In this document: positions 29,501-37,570 of the stretch, piece after piece | Position numbering within the stretch: the stretch's first letter is position 1 | Layout of the letters: each line of letters begins with the position of its first letter | Assembly (NCBI GenBank): GCA_011033025.1 | Contig: WFMF01000130.1 | Coordinates: forward strand, 248,001-312,000 | Source: Beroe forskalii | Lineage: Eukaryota; Ctenophora; Nuda; Beroida; Beroidae | Direction of reading: 5' to 3' | Length of the DNA: 64,000 nucleotides | Notes under the pieces: model-generated | What the model saw: the letters and a program-made list of their open reading frames with translations, nothing else | Told to the model about the DNA's origin: nothing | Databases searched by the model: none | Position numbers and translations under genes: made by a program

Positions 29501-32500
29501 ATATTTAAATTCTGTAAAAAGTTTCTTTAAATACAACCAAAGAATGGCGGATTCTGAGATTTTTAGGTTGCTGTGACGTCCATAGCAACAACACGAGTTC
29601 CCATAGCAACCCATAGTTACACTTTGTTACACCTACTCACCTAGCTACACCTATTCAAGATAACCTAGTTACACCTAATTGCACATAGTAACAATCAGTT
29701 GCATATTATAGTTACACCGAGTTAATCCAGTTACAAATAGTTACACCTAGTTACAAATAGTTACACCCTTTTCCACCTATTCTGGATGACCTAGTTGCAC
29801 CTACTCTAGATACCATATCAAAACCTATTTTAGATTTACCATTCAAGACAACCTATTCAGATAATTAGCATCCTTTTGACCTTTCCAATCGTCCTATTTA
29901 AGAAATCGTATCAGCAAAGAAAACACCTGCTTTTCTGGTAGCAGGCAGTTGTTATGATGATAAAATAAATAAGTAATGATAAAGTAATATGAACGTTTGG
30001 ACTTGGAAATTATCCACCTGATGATTGAAGTTAATACTTTACTAAGTTACAAATTAAGTTACTGGGAATGTTATTAAAACTATGAGAGTCATTTTGACTG
30101 ATAAGTCTAAATCTTGGCTGTATATTTTCAAGGGATATGGTCTCAAGCATTCTCAGATTCATGTTATTTCAAATCATGAAATCAACATAACATAGAGTTT
30201 AATTTATTAATAGAATATTGAATAGAAAATTGAATATAATATGGTGAGTAAATAACCATTTTCATTAGCTCCTTGTTCTAACCTCGACAATCCCGGAGTC
30301 CTCTTTAGTGTGATCGTCGTTGATAAAACCACTATCTGCTAAAGAGTATTCTAGTAAATTAAACATGTCAGTATCATGCTCACACCAGTCACACTCTAAT
30401 CACCATATTATAATCATAGGTCAGAACACAGCCACTCGCAACGTCATGATGACAGTTATAGACGTGTAATAGCCGCCAACTAATAACGGGCACGGGTTTT
30501 TAAGAGAAACGAGGGGCGAGTATGAGTTGTTACAAGGGGGAGGCAGCCGCCTGTGTCGCCTTCCCCCTCGCTACGCCTCTGTCCTCTGATTTTGTAGACA
30601 CACCGGTCGCGAGTTCCGGCGGAACCTTTCCGCCAAAGTAAATAGATCCCGTTTAGATGTGAGTTGTATGCAATAATATAAGTATATGTTATTATACTAG
30701 TATACTGAGGCACAATACCAGCCTATTCTCCGTACAATAAGCAGGTGCTATGCGCCACATATTATTATTACGACACATCTGCCATACAGGTGGTGGTGCG
30801 CTATACTCCATGGTACTATCACGACACATGTTTACCCAACACACATAGCTACATTGTAAGAATATTATATGCGACTCATAACCATGGGCGACCTATTCAC
30901 GGTAAACATGATATTCACAGTAAACCTATTCACAGTGCTGCATCTACTATCTGTTCATCGCATAAAGTTATCACTTTATCATATAAACAACACTCTTGAT
31001 TCCAAACTTATTATTGATCAGGTGACTAAAGACCAGAGCACTCAGTGAGGTCTACTCAATCACAGAAGAATAAGTTATTTGCAGTGTTTTATGCATTAAT
31101 TTAACGTAACGTATTATGCAATGTGTGACGTACCACATAAGATCACCACATCTACAGCACAAACAGACTAAAATGGTATCACGGCAACGAAGAAAAAACA
31201 AAACACACTCACACACAACTTTACTGAAGAATAGATGTTTGTGAGAAGAGTTGAAGGCGTGGTTTGCCGTAGGCAGGGCCTATATTTTATTTTTACATTT
31301 TAGTTCAGAATTATGCTTTTTAGAATAACATCACACCCTTTTATTGTCTGGGGATGTGGCAGATGTGCTCAAAAGTTTACTTTCCTACGTTATTTAATAT
31401 TTCTTTATAAGTAAGAAGATAAGAATGCATCCAAAGCAATGGGCTGCCAAAAACAGTTTCATGCCACTACAAAGAGGCTCTCTCGGGTAAAGTAGCAGAT
31501 TCTCTGACCAAACATAACCAAACATAACCAAACATTGACGATGCAAGGACTTCCATATCACTATCATGAGATATAAAGCAATACACAGCCAAACTCCACA
31601 AATCATTATCATGAGATATAAAGCAATACATAGCCAAACTCCACAAAACATCATCATGAGATAGACAAACCTGATAAGCTTTGTCCCTTGATGTCCCTGA
31701 TATGTGGGGCTTTCAGTGTTTTCGTGGTAGTGGAGGAGGTGGTTGAGCTGGCGTGGTGACTTGCAGCTTGTCCTGTCCCAGTAGGCGCCAGGGTGTCCGA
31801 TACCGCCCTTTCCTGCAACACAGGAGATTAGGAAACGAACGGTTAACCGATCCGAAACTGAAATAACGGTTAATAACCGGGCCTTTTTAGTCAACCTAAA
31901 CCGTAACAGGTCATCAACTACACGATATTACATCCTGAGATTTATCAGAAACCATGGAGTGATCCATTATCAAATCAATAACTCAAATGGACGGAACTCA
32001 CCTTTTTCGTTTGTTCCTCATGATTTGATAATGCTCAAATATGATCTCAATATTTCATATCCCTAGTAAGTCGGAACTATCAGTCCTCATCTCTCATTAA
32101 ATCCCTAGCAATCAATCCTCAAATCCTCAATCCTCATTCCTCATTCCTCATTCCTCAATCCTCATTCCTCATTCCTCATTCCTCATTCCTCATTCCTCAT
32201 TCCTCAATCCTCATTTCTCATTCCTCATTCCTCATTCCTCAATCCTCATTCCTCATTTCTCACCTTATTAGCATGGGATGAGGTCTGCTGCTGCACAACG
32301 TGGTTTATCACGGGGATGTGTTGTTCTGCAACATGATTGGCTGTCACGGGTTTCACGTGGTTCTCCTCCCCGTGTTTTGTCCTCGAGTGACGCTCGCCTG
32401 AGCTCGTCACGTGACTTTTCTTGGGCGTGTCTGTCACGTGGTTAGCACGTGGTTCAGTGGGCGCGTGGTTTGCACGTGGCTCGGCTGCTGCGGGCACGTG

Positions 32501-32924
32501 CGGCTCACCGCGCGTTACACCCACGTGATTCTCACGAGGCGGAGCCGAGTGCTTTTCCAGGGTGGTGGAGGGTTGTGGGGCGGGTTCAACTACTTCCTGA
32601 CAAAGATTAGAAGAATAGAACGGCGAGAAGACCCTACAGTACTGATGTACAATTAAAAGAAATTCTAGGAAATTTTGCACAATCTATTCTGAGATTCTGG
32701 ATCGAAAACTTTAACAGTTTAAAATAACGTTTAATAAACAAGTAAACATGACCCTACCCATTCTCTAACCTGTGGTGAGTGTCTGGAGGAGTCCACCTCC
32801 ACCTTCTCCTGCTGAGTAAACACTTGCTCCTCAGTCGGGGGTGCGTCAACTACAATATCCTCGTGCTGATCAGGCTCCTGATCGTCTTTTACTGCCAGCG
32901 ACAACAGTGACTCCGGGGGCTTAC
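17407..32924 (-). CDS. Synaptotagmin-like protein (Slp/granuphilin type), eleven exons, partial
   Basis: Exons in transcript order: 32770-32924, 32264-32596, 31671-31812, 30283-30338, 29016-29084, 28017-28142, 27508-27586, 26318-26459, 22739-22832, 19026-19199, 17407-17564. Every junction keeps phase, giving about 510 residues. The first seven exons encode a low-complexity linker. Then follows C2A (GELCIGLVYNQQVSTLDVHV, YVKTYLLPDRSKTAKRKTKT, DPVFNE, TLWLTVWDTRQLGHNMFLGE) and the start of C2B (GSILLSLMY, KLKVSEARDLPV, NPYVAL). The YVKTYLLPD block and basic patch are typical of Slp proteins, whose N-terminal domain binds Rab27 and whose C2 domains bind phospholipid and syntaxin for vesicle docking. 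The Rab-binding N-terminus and the rest of C2B are not found. C2A lacks an obvious full set of calcium-binding aspartates, as in several Slps. The paralogue cannot be assigned. Confidence 0.88.
17565..17999. other. Intron sequence without features
   Basis: AT-rich intron of the SYTL gene on the minus strand. I see no exon, RNA gene or repeat worth naming. Confidence 0.6.
18000..18556. mobile_element. 557-bp MITE with perfect 22-bp terminal inverted repeats
   Basis: Begins CCTTATTACATGAAATTAAG (18000-18021) and ends with the exact complement (18535-18556). Internal copies of AATTAAGGTGAT/TTTCACCTTAATT give further stem pairing near both ends. No transposase. I cannot fix a target-site duplication, so the superfamily is open. 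It lies inside a SYTL intron; the ORF 18068-18277 within it is incidental. Confidence 0.85.
18557..19025. other. Intron with two CRE/GATA-like motifs
   Basis: Non-coding. Contains TAACGTCATTATCA (18577-18590) and TGACATCATTATCA (18667-18680), two members of a motif family also found at 38568, 51948 and 52199. Otherwise nothing is recognised. Confidence 0.5.
19026..19199 (-). CDS. SYTL exon 10, end of C2A
   Basis: 174 bp, phase 0 to phase 0, 58 residues starting IFQYKAPSVADLASSTLWLT and continuing VWDTRQLGHNMFLGEVRVQL. This is the last part of a C2 domain, with the usual LTVWD and FLGEV strands. The acceptor is GATTTCTTTCAG at 19200-19211. Exon start and acceptor form the last unit of satellite A: the first 26 bases of the exon are repeated with the splice site about 80 times upstream. 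Donor TTTG|GTTAGT. Starting the exon at the later CCCTCAG (19174) would break phase with the exon at 22739. Confidence 0.88.
19200..22490 (-). repeat. Satellite A, copy 2 (about 80 units of 41 bp)
   Basis: Tandem array directly upstream of SYTL exon 10 on the minus strand. Each unit carries a TTTCTCTCAG|ATATTCCAGTA junction, so it is an array of copied 3' splice sites plus exon starts. Higher-order structure is visible: the rare variant GCTTTGTAATGCTGTAATGG recurs near 19882, 20786 and 21125, and the variant ACTGTGGCTGCTTTGTACTG recurs near 20411, 20575, 21653, 22105 and 22258. Blocks of many units have therefore been duplicated. Confidence 0.97.
22739..22832 (-). CDS. SYTL exon 9, C2A core
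   Basis: 94 bp, phase 2 in and phase 0 out, acceptor CTTTTCAG, donor GAG|GTAAAG. Encodes YVKTYLLPDRSKTAKRKTKT, then KKKSSDPVFNE, the signature of Slp-type C2A domains, including the polybasic patch that binds acidic lipid. Intact here; the copy at 2362-2454 has a 1-bp deletion. Confidence 0.92.
22833..23704. other. SYTL copy 2 intron, duplicate of copy 1 sequence
   Basis: Non-coding and nearly the same as 2455-4079, but without the 0.69-kb stretch found there at about 3000-3694. Contains two copies of GTCAGCAAGTTAAGAAAG near 23456-23505. No gene is supported. Confidence 0.7.
23705..24197 (-). repeat. Satellite B, copy 2, first part (41-bp units)
   Basis: About 12 units of the same 41-bp repeat as at 4080-4698. 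The array is interrupted at 24198 by a transposon and resumes at 25759. Confidence 0.96.
24198..25758. mobile_element. 1.56-kb hairpin transposon inserted in satellite B
   Basis: Ends CCCATATCCAAAAA and TTTTTGGATATGGG are inverted repeats. The flanking satellite sequence TGGCATGA is present on both sides (24190-24197 and 25759-25766), an 8-bp target-site duplication. Internal features: a long hairpin at about 25190-25320, three degenerate GC-rich ~120-bp units at about 24540-24920, and AAATTTCCCCCGAACCAG near both ends. No transposase. The copy at 6654-8007 is in the opposite orientation and truncated. ORFs in the GC-rich units are incidental. Confidence 0.85.
25759..26317 (-). repeat. Satellite B, copy 2, second part
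   Basis: About 13-14 units of 41 bp continuing the array after the transposon, ending at the donor of SYTL exon 8. On the minus strand the exon end reads CCCCTCAATG|GTGAGTTATT and the repeat unit reads CACTCAATG|GTGAGTTATT, so the exon boundary is itself one unit edge. Confidence 0.96.
26318..26459 (-). CDS. SYTL exon 8, start of C2A
   Basis: 142 bp, phase 1 in and phase 2 out, acceptor CCCGACAG, donor CAATG|GTGAGT. Encodes MIKANTKDRQIFGELCIGLV, then YNQQVSTLDVHVNEARNLCG. GE...L.Y...STL.V.V.EARNL is the first half of a C2 domain. Exon joining to 22832 creates Q-C-YVKTYLLPD. Same exon as 4699-4840. Confidence 0.87.
26460..26696. other. Short intron stretch
   Basis: Non-coding. About 140 bp shorter than the same place in copy 1 (4841-5196). 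Confidence 0.5.
26697..27507 (-). repeat. Satellite C, copy 2 (about 40 units of 20 bp)
   Basis: Nearly perfect tandem ACTCACTGGTGGGTTACAAT. On the minus strand this is ACCCACCAGTGAGTATTGTA: each unit repeats the last bases of SYTL exon 7 (ACCCACCA) and its GTGAGT donor. Only about two units exist at 5197-5221. The plus-strand ORFs of 277, 250, 103 and 96 codons (THWWVTILTGGLQYSLVGYN period) are repeat artefacts. Confidence 0.98.
27508..27586 (-). CDS. SYTL exon 7, linker
   Basis: 79 bp, phase 0 in and phase 1 out, acceptor CTATTTCAG. Encodes HEDATAMSAGASSSNMSCES, then ISPSPT, a Ser-rich linker leading into C2A. The donor CCACCA|GTGAGT is the first of the ~40 tandem copies in satellite C. 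Confidence 0.82.
27690..27990 (-). mobile_element. tRNA-derived SINE-like element
   Basis: The minus strand at 27985-27912 is 74 nt and tRNA-like: a perfect A box TGGTGTAGTGG, a B box GAGTTCGAATCC, and 7-nt ends TCAGTGG/CCACTGA that pair. The T arm is poor and six extra bases precede the 3' end, so it is unlikely to be a working tRNA. A 200-bp unrelated body follows downstream. It sits in the intron between SYTL exons 6 and 7, and also in copy 1, so insertion predates the duplication or haplotype split. Confidence 0.6.
28017..28142 (-). CDS. SYTL exon 6, linker
   Basis: 126 bp, phase 0 to phase 0, acceptor CTCTTTTCAG, donor AGG|GTGAGT. Encodes 42 residues beginning PDELAPQADSPPSTPPGAVR, Pro/Ser/Asp-rich and probably disordered. 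The exon's last 20 bases (CACACAGAGAACCATG) are repeated just after the donor at about 27980-28005, another duplication across a splice junction. Confidence 0.75.
28143..29015. other. Intron sequence
   Basis: AT-rich and non-coding. Contains a direct repeat of GAAAATGCAGCGTTCAATAACCATAAT (about 28388 and 28440). Nothing else is recognised. Confidence 0.55.
29016..29084 (-). CDS. SYTL exon 5, short acidic exon
   Basis: 69 bp, phase 0 to phase 0, donor GCG|GTGAGT, acceptor TCTGAATAG. Encodes VISEDDDDNSTQFQRYLMAR, then SVA. The acceptor choice follows phase: the other acceptor (TTATCAG) would give stops or a shifted frame. The exon's first bases GGTTATC are repeated in the flanking array. Confidence 0.65.
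29085..29800. repeat. AGTTACACCT minisatellite beside the exon 5 acceptor
   Basis: Degenerate 10-12 bp units AGTTACACCT at about 29097-29440 and again at 29600-29790, with interspersed longer units CTATTCAGATAACCTAGTTA. On the minus strand the array runs straight into the exon 5 acceptor (AACTAGGTTATCTGAATAG). Between the two parts (29441-29600) lies a stretch starting CAGGGTGCGCCAAAAGTC, which looks like a DNA-transposon end; this is a guess without a matching partner. Confidence 0.85.
30283..30338 (-). CDS. SYTL exon 4, short linker exon
   Basis: 56 bp, phase 1 in and phase 0 out, acceptor CTCTTTAG, donor GAG|GTTAGA. Encodes ADSGFINDDHTKEDSGIVE. It has no family motif; the call rests on acceptor, donor and perfect phase fit between exons 3 and 5. 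Confidence 0.55.
30339..31670. other. Intron with a GC-rich relic and 48-bp direct repeats
   Basis: At about 30535-30620 a GC-rich stretch (GGCGTAGCGAGGGGGAAGGC on the minus strand) looks like an old transposon piece; the 77-codon ORF over it is not convincing. At 31549-31660 a ~48-bp unit (ATCATGAGATATAAAGCAAT then ACACAGCCAAACTCC) repeats two to three times. It ends at the exon 3 donor and partly resembles the donor's own downstream bases (CTATCTCATGATGATG). Confidence 0.6.
31671..31812 (-). CDS. SYTL exon 3, Ser/Thr-rich linker
   Basis: 142 bp, phase 0 in and phase 1 out, acceptor TGTGTTGCAG, donor TCAG|GTTTGT (weak). Encodes ERAVSDTLAPTGTGQAASHH, then ASSTTSSTTTKTLKAPHIRD, likely disordered and a phosphorylation target. 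A longer ORF in another frame covers the same bases but does not fit phase with exon 2. Confidence 0.7.
32090..32262 (-). repeat. GAATGAGG (8-bp) minisatellite next to the exon 2 donor
   Basis: About 21 units of TCCTCATT on the plus strand. On the minus strand the exon 2 donor reads AAG|GTGAGAAATGAGGAATGAGG and flows directly into the array, so the repeat begins with the donor's own bases. Confidence 0.9.
32264..32596 (-). CDS. SYTL exon 2, NHV-repeat linker
   Basis: 333 bp, phase 0 to phase 0, 111 residues, acceptor CTTTGTCAG, donor AAG|GTGAGA. Pro/Glu/His-rich, with a repeated short motif: ENHV, EPHV, RANHA, RANHV, KSHV, ENHV, ANHV, INHV. Because HV is mostly written CAC-GTG, the exon holds seven CACGTG palindromes in about 180 bp (32353-32526). 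No known domain; low-complexity expansions are common in Slp linkers. Confidence 0.78.
32770..32924 (-). CDS. SYTL exon 1 of those visible, acidic linker
   Basis: 155 bp, phase 1 in and phase 0 out, acceptor TTGCCTCAG, donor CAG|GTTAGA. Encodes GKPPESLLSLAVKDDQEPDQ, then HEDIVVDAPPTEEQVFTQQE and KVEVDSSRHSPQ, strongly acidic. It is the most upstream exon I can chain. Exons for the Rab-binding domain must lie further upstream or were lost in the damaged stretch at 34.4-37.6 kb. Confidence 0.72.
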
Positions 32925-33131
32925 CTGAGGCAAGGATTAAAGGCATGTCATCTTCTGCATTCTCTGCATCCTTGTTATCATCAATTTACCTGAGCCAAGG
33001 AATCATTTTACATGAGTTATTTTCATTACTCACCTAAATCAAGGAACTACCTGAGGCAAGGATTTTAAAAAAGGATAGCTTACCTAATAAATTTCCATTC
33101 AAGGCAAAATTCATTACCTGAGGCAAGGATT
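32925..33131 (-). repeat. Four dispersed copies of the exon acceptor ATCCTTGCCTCAGGTAA
   Basis: The minus-strand acceptor at 32925-32939 (ATCCTTGCCTCAG|GTAAG) is followed upstream by three near copies at about 32987-33003, 33047-33064 and 33113-33132, each keeping CAGGTA. Spacing is uneven (about 60 bp). These are decoy 3' splice sites upstream of the used one. Confidence 0.8.
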
Positions 33132-33132
33132 G

Positions 33133-34389
33133 CAATCATTTTGGGTTTGTTCTTAGGAAATTACTCAGGACAATTTAGGTGTGAAGTAATAAATTTAAGT
33201 GATCAAGTTACCAAATAATCAAATATGATTGGATATTGAATAAATAAGTAAAGAATTAAATGATAAGACATGATTCAAACTTCTACTGAAACTGTATTAT
33301 TTTTCACAAGTTTAAAGCTTCGCAGCGTCTTCAAACAACCCTATTTAGCTATTCCCCTGCCTATCTGTTTATGAAAGTGAAATGTGAATTTTAAGTCTCG
33401 GATATTAGATTAGCATATTTTGTTTAGTTTTTGAGTGTATTCGGTTCTATACCCTGCATTCCAGTACTTCCTTTCAGAATTTCAATGTCCTAGTGTTAAT
33501 TGAATGACACATCCAAATTATTCCTTCCTAAATGACACATCTACTTCGAACCTTCTATGAACCTATGCAAGTACCTGCACCAGTAACTGAGCACCAGGAG
33601 AGTCAGAGCACGAGAAGGTTGGATGTGATCAGTAATAATTGATCCACTACCGTACTACTACAGTACTACACTAAAACAGAACAATATCTCTACTATATCT
33701 TACAAAGGAAATTGTAGGCGATGTTATACATCCTGTAGAACCAAGCCACGGAGTAATTAAGTGGTATATCCTGGATCAAGCTCTGGATCAAGCTCTGGAT
33801 CAAGCTATATTCTCAGATCACTCAGGCTGAGGACTCTAATTCAGTTCTCGAGAGGATATAATATTTACTCTAACTGTATGGAATTCAGATGATGAGACCT
33901 CACTACTTAATATTATATCTCATGTCTTCGTGATATTTTAGGATATTTTGTAGAAAACAATATATTCTGCAGTCAAAATCTATCAATATAGGTAGTATCG
34001 TGGTGACCAGGTTATCAATATACTCAAGGATTATACGTTAATTTGCAGATCAATGTACCTGTATCAAGCAACCATCCGAACATGTAAACTTCTAGAAAAG
34101 CACTAGTGACTTTGAACCAAGCAAAATAACAAAATATGGAATAAGACGTATCGAATCGTTTATATTTTCTTCCTCTCAAGATGGCTTCCTCGAAAGCTAA
34201 CAGATCAAGTCAGTCGAAAAGATGAAACGAATGGCGTAATCAGAACGGATATATCAGAAGATCAAATCAGAACTCGGTTATGACAGATCTGGAGTCGTAG
34301 CACAACATTGAAAACAAGCGCATACATCGTGTAAGCCGTTTTGAATATGGATCCTGTGCTGTATGAATGGCCTGGTGGATGCGTATAAT
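33133..34389. other. No recognised gene
   Basis: AT-rich, with small direct repeats (CTGGATCAAG three times near 33772-33805). A possible short exon near 33590 is too weak to call. Confidence 0.5.
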
Positions 34390-35457
34390 GAGGGGGGGGT
34401 TGGGGGGGTTTTGGGGGGGGTTTTTTTTGGGAAAAAAAATTTAAAAAACGGGGGAAAACCCCCCCCCCTTTTTTTTTTTTTGGGGTTTTTTTTTTAAAAA
34501 CCCGAAAAAAAAAAAATTTTTAAAAAAAAAAAATTTTACAAAAAAAAAAATTTTTTTTTTTTTGGGGTTGGGAAAAAAAATTTTTCCCCCTTTTTTTTAA
34601 AAAAAACCCCCCCCCCTTTTCCCAAAAACCCCCCGGGGGGCCCCCCCCTTCCCCCCCCGGGGGGGGGAAAAAAGGGTTAAAATTTCCCCTTTAAAAACCC
34701 CCCCTTTTTTTTTTTTTTAAAACCCGGGGGGGGGGTTTTTTAAAATTTTTTTTTGGTTTTTAAAAAAAATTTTAAAAATTTTTTAAAAAAATTTTTTAAG
34801 GGGTTTTGCGGTTTTTATCCCCCGGGGGAAAAATTTTTTAAAAAAAAATTTTTTAAAAAGGTTTTAAAGGGAAAAAATTTAAAAAAATTTTTTTTTTTCA
34901 AAGGTTTTTTTTTTTAAAAAAATTTTTTTTCCCCCCCAAAAAAAAAAAAAATTTTAAAAATTTTTTTTAAAAAAAAAAATTTTAAAAAAATTTTTTGGGT
35001 TTTTCAAATTTTCCCGAAACCTTTTTTTTTTTTTTAAAGTTTTTTTGGCTTTTAAAAATTTTTTTTAAAAAAAATTTAAAAAAATTTTTTTTTTTTTTTT
35101 TGGGTTTTAAAAGAAAGACCTTTTAAAAAAAAAAGGTTTTTTGGAAAACCAAAAAATTTTTTCCCCTTTTTTTTAAAGGGAAAAAAAAAGGGTTTCCCCA
35201 AAAAAAAGGGGGGTTTTGGGGGTTTTTTTCTGAAAACCAAAATTTTTTTTAAACCCCAAAAAAAAAACTTTTTTTTCCCCGGGGGGTTTTTTTTTTTAAA
35301 AATTTTTTAATTTTGGGTTTTTTTTTTTAAATTTTAATTTTTGGGGGTTTTTTAAAATTTTTAAAAAAAATATTTTTTAAATTTTAAAAAAAAGGGGTTT
35401 GGGGCCCCCCCCCATTTTATTTTTTCCAAATTTTAAAATTTTTTTTAAAAAAACCCC

Positions 35458-35488
<31 letters not shown>

Positions 35489-36315
35489 TTTAAAAAAGGG
35501 TTTTTTTTTCCCCCTTTTTAAAAATTTTTTAAAAAAAAAAAAAAGGGGTTTTTCCCAAAAAAAAAGGGAAAAAAACCCCCCCCCCACAAATTTTAAAAAA
35601 AAAACCCCCGTAACCAAAAAAAAAATTTTTTTTTAAAAAATTTTTCCAAAAAAAAAAAAACCCCGGGGTTTTTTAAAAAAGGGAAATTTTGGGGGGTTTT
35701 TAATTTTGGGGGTTTTAAAAAAAAAAACCCCCCGGGGGTTTTTTTTTTAAATTTTTTTAAAAAAAAAAAAAAAGGGGGGGAAAAATTTTTTTTTTAAAAA
35801 AAAAAAAAAAGCCCTTTTAAAAAAAGGGGGGGAAAAAATTTTTTTTTTTAAAAAAATTTTTTCCAAAAAATTTTTTTTAAAAAAAAAAAAAATTTTTTGG
35901 AAATTTTAAAATAAAAATTTTAAAAATTTTAAAAAAATAAAAATTTTTTGAAATTTTTTTTTTTTTTAAAAATCAAATAACCCCCTTTTTTAAAAATTTT
36001 TTCAAAAAAAAAAAATTAAAATTTTTTTTTTAAAAAAAATTTAAATTTTTTTGGGTTTTTCCCCCCTGGTTTTTTTTTAAAAAAAAATTTAAAGAAATTT
36101 TTTTTTTTTTAAAAAAAAGGTTAAAAATTTGCCCGGGAAAATTTCCCCGAATTTTTTTTCCCTTTTTTTCCCCCCCCCTTTTTTCCCCCCCAAATTCCCC
36201 TTTAAAATTTTTTTTGGGGGGGGTTTAAAAAAAAAACCCCCCCTTTTTTTTTTAAAAAAAGGTTAAATTTTTTAAAAAAAAATTTTAATTCCAAATTTTA
36301 AAAAAGGGGTTTTTT
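34390..36315. other. Homopolymer-run block, probable consensus artefact
   Basis: Nearly 2 kb made almost only of runs of 3-14 identical bases (A, T, G, C blocks), with hardly any mixed sequence. Both edges are abrupt. Real DNA of this texture is very unlikely; it looks like unpolished or failed long-read sequence used to fill a gap. The minus ORF at 35417-35617 (Phe/Lys/Gly only) is meaningless. Confidence 0.9.
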
Positions 36316-37570
36316 TGCGAGGCGAAGGAAAGAGTGCCTAAAACATATTTTTTTTAAGTTTTAGCTCAAAAAGTGAACAGATTGAAGGTTTATATTCTGA
36401 GAATTAAAATGACTGAAACAAATCCTTTTGCACCTAAAATTAGGGGAAATGAACCCTTGACCAAAATTGACAGAATATGAACCCTTGCCATAAAAATTGA
36501 CAAAAACAAAACCCTTAAAAAAAAAGAATTACGCCCTTTGTACCTAAATTGAAGAAAAACCCTGTGTACCCTAAAGAATTACGATACCGAATTTTTAAAA
36601 TTTAAAAAATTGAAATACGAACCCCCGTCCTAAAAGAAGAAAAAGCTAAAGACAATACGAACCCGCGTCCCAAAATTAAAGAATACGAACCCGAATAGGG
36701 AAAATAAAACCCTTCGATGAATTGAAGAATAGAACTTTTTCAGTACCCAAAATTGAAAAGTACGAACCCTTGCGTACCTAAGGGGTTTAGAAAGAATTGA
36801 AAACCCTTGTGACCCAAAAATTGACGAATAGAACCCTTTTTAAATTTGAATTGACTTAAAAAACCCTTTGTTTTTTCCCAAAATTTAAGAAAGAACCTTG
36901 AATTAAGAATTGATGCGAACCTTGGTACTTTGAAGATACGAACCTTCTGTAAAAGAATTGACAGAAAAAAAACCCTTGTTAAAATTTTAAAATTGACTAT
37001 AAGAAAACCTTTTACCAAAATTGAAGTAGTTTGGGACCTAAGAATTGAAGAAAGAACCCTTGCCAAATAAGAATTGACAGAATGAACCCTTGCGACCAAA
37101 ATTGACAAAAACGAACCCTTTTGCCAAAAATTACAGGGAAGTTAAACCAAAAATTACGAAAAAACCCTTTTGTAAAAAAAAAAATTGAAAGTTTTAAAAG
37201 AACCCCTTTTGTACCCAAGAATTATGAATAAACCCTTGGGACCCAAAAATTGACGAATACGAACCCTTGGTACCCAAAATTGACCGAGTAAACCCCTTTT
37301 TCTGTACCGAATTTAAGATCGAACCCTTGTACCTAAAAATTGAGAGTACGAACCCTTGTCCCAAAATTGATGAATACAACCCTTGTATAAGAATGCGAAC
37401 GAAACCTTGCTTACCTAAAAAATTGACCAGAAGAACCCCTAAAATAAACCTAAAATTGAAGAAAAACGAACCCTTGCTGTACCCAAATTTTACGTGAACC
37501 CCTTTCAAATAAAATTGACAGTACGAACCCCTTTCGTTAAAAAATTTACTAAGAAACCCCTTGTTGGCTT
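36316..37570. repeat. Degenerate ~28-30 bp repeat (AATTGACGAATACGAACCCTTG)
   Basis: About 40 badly scrambled units around GAATACGAACCCTTG and TACCCAAAATTGA. Indels in homopolymers are frequent, as in low-accuracy reads. Probably a real minisatellite recorded with many errors, continuing the damaged block to its left. ORFs here are not genes. Confidence 0.85.

Noticed and set aside
31394..31894. 166-codon minus ORF
   Set aside because: Its frame over the exon does not fit phase with exon 2; the other open frame gives a continuous linker.
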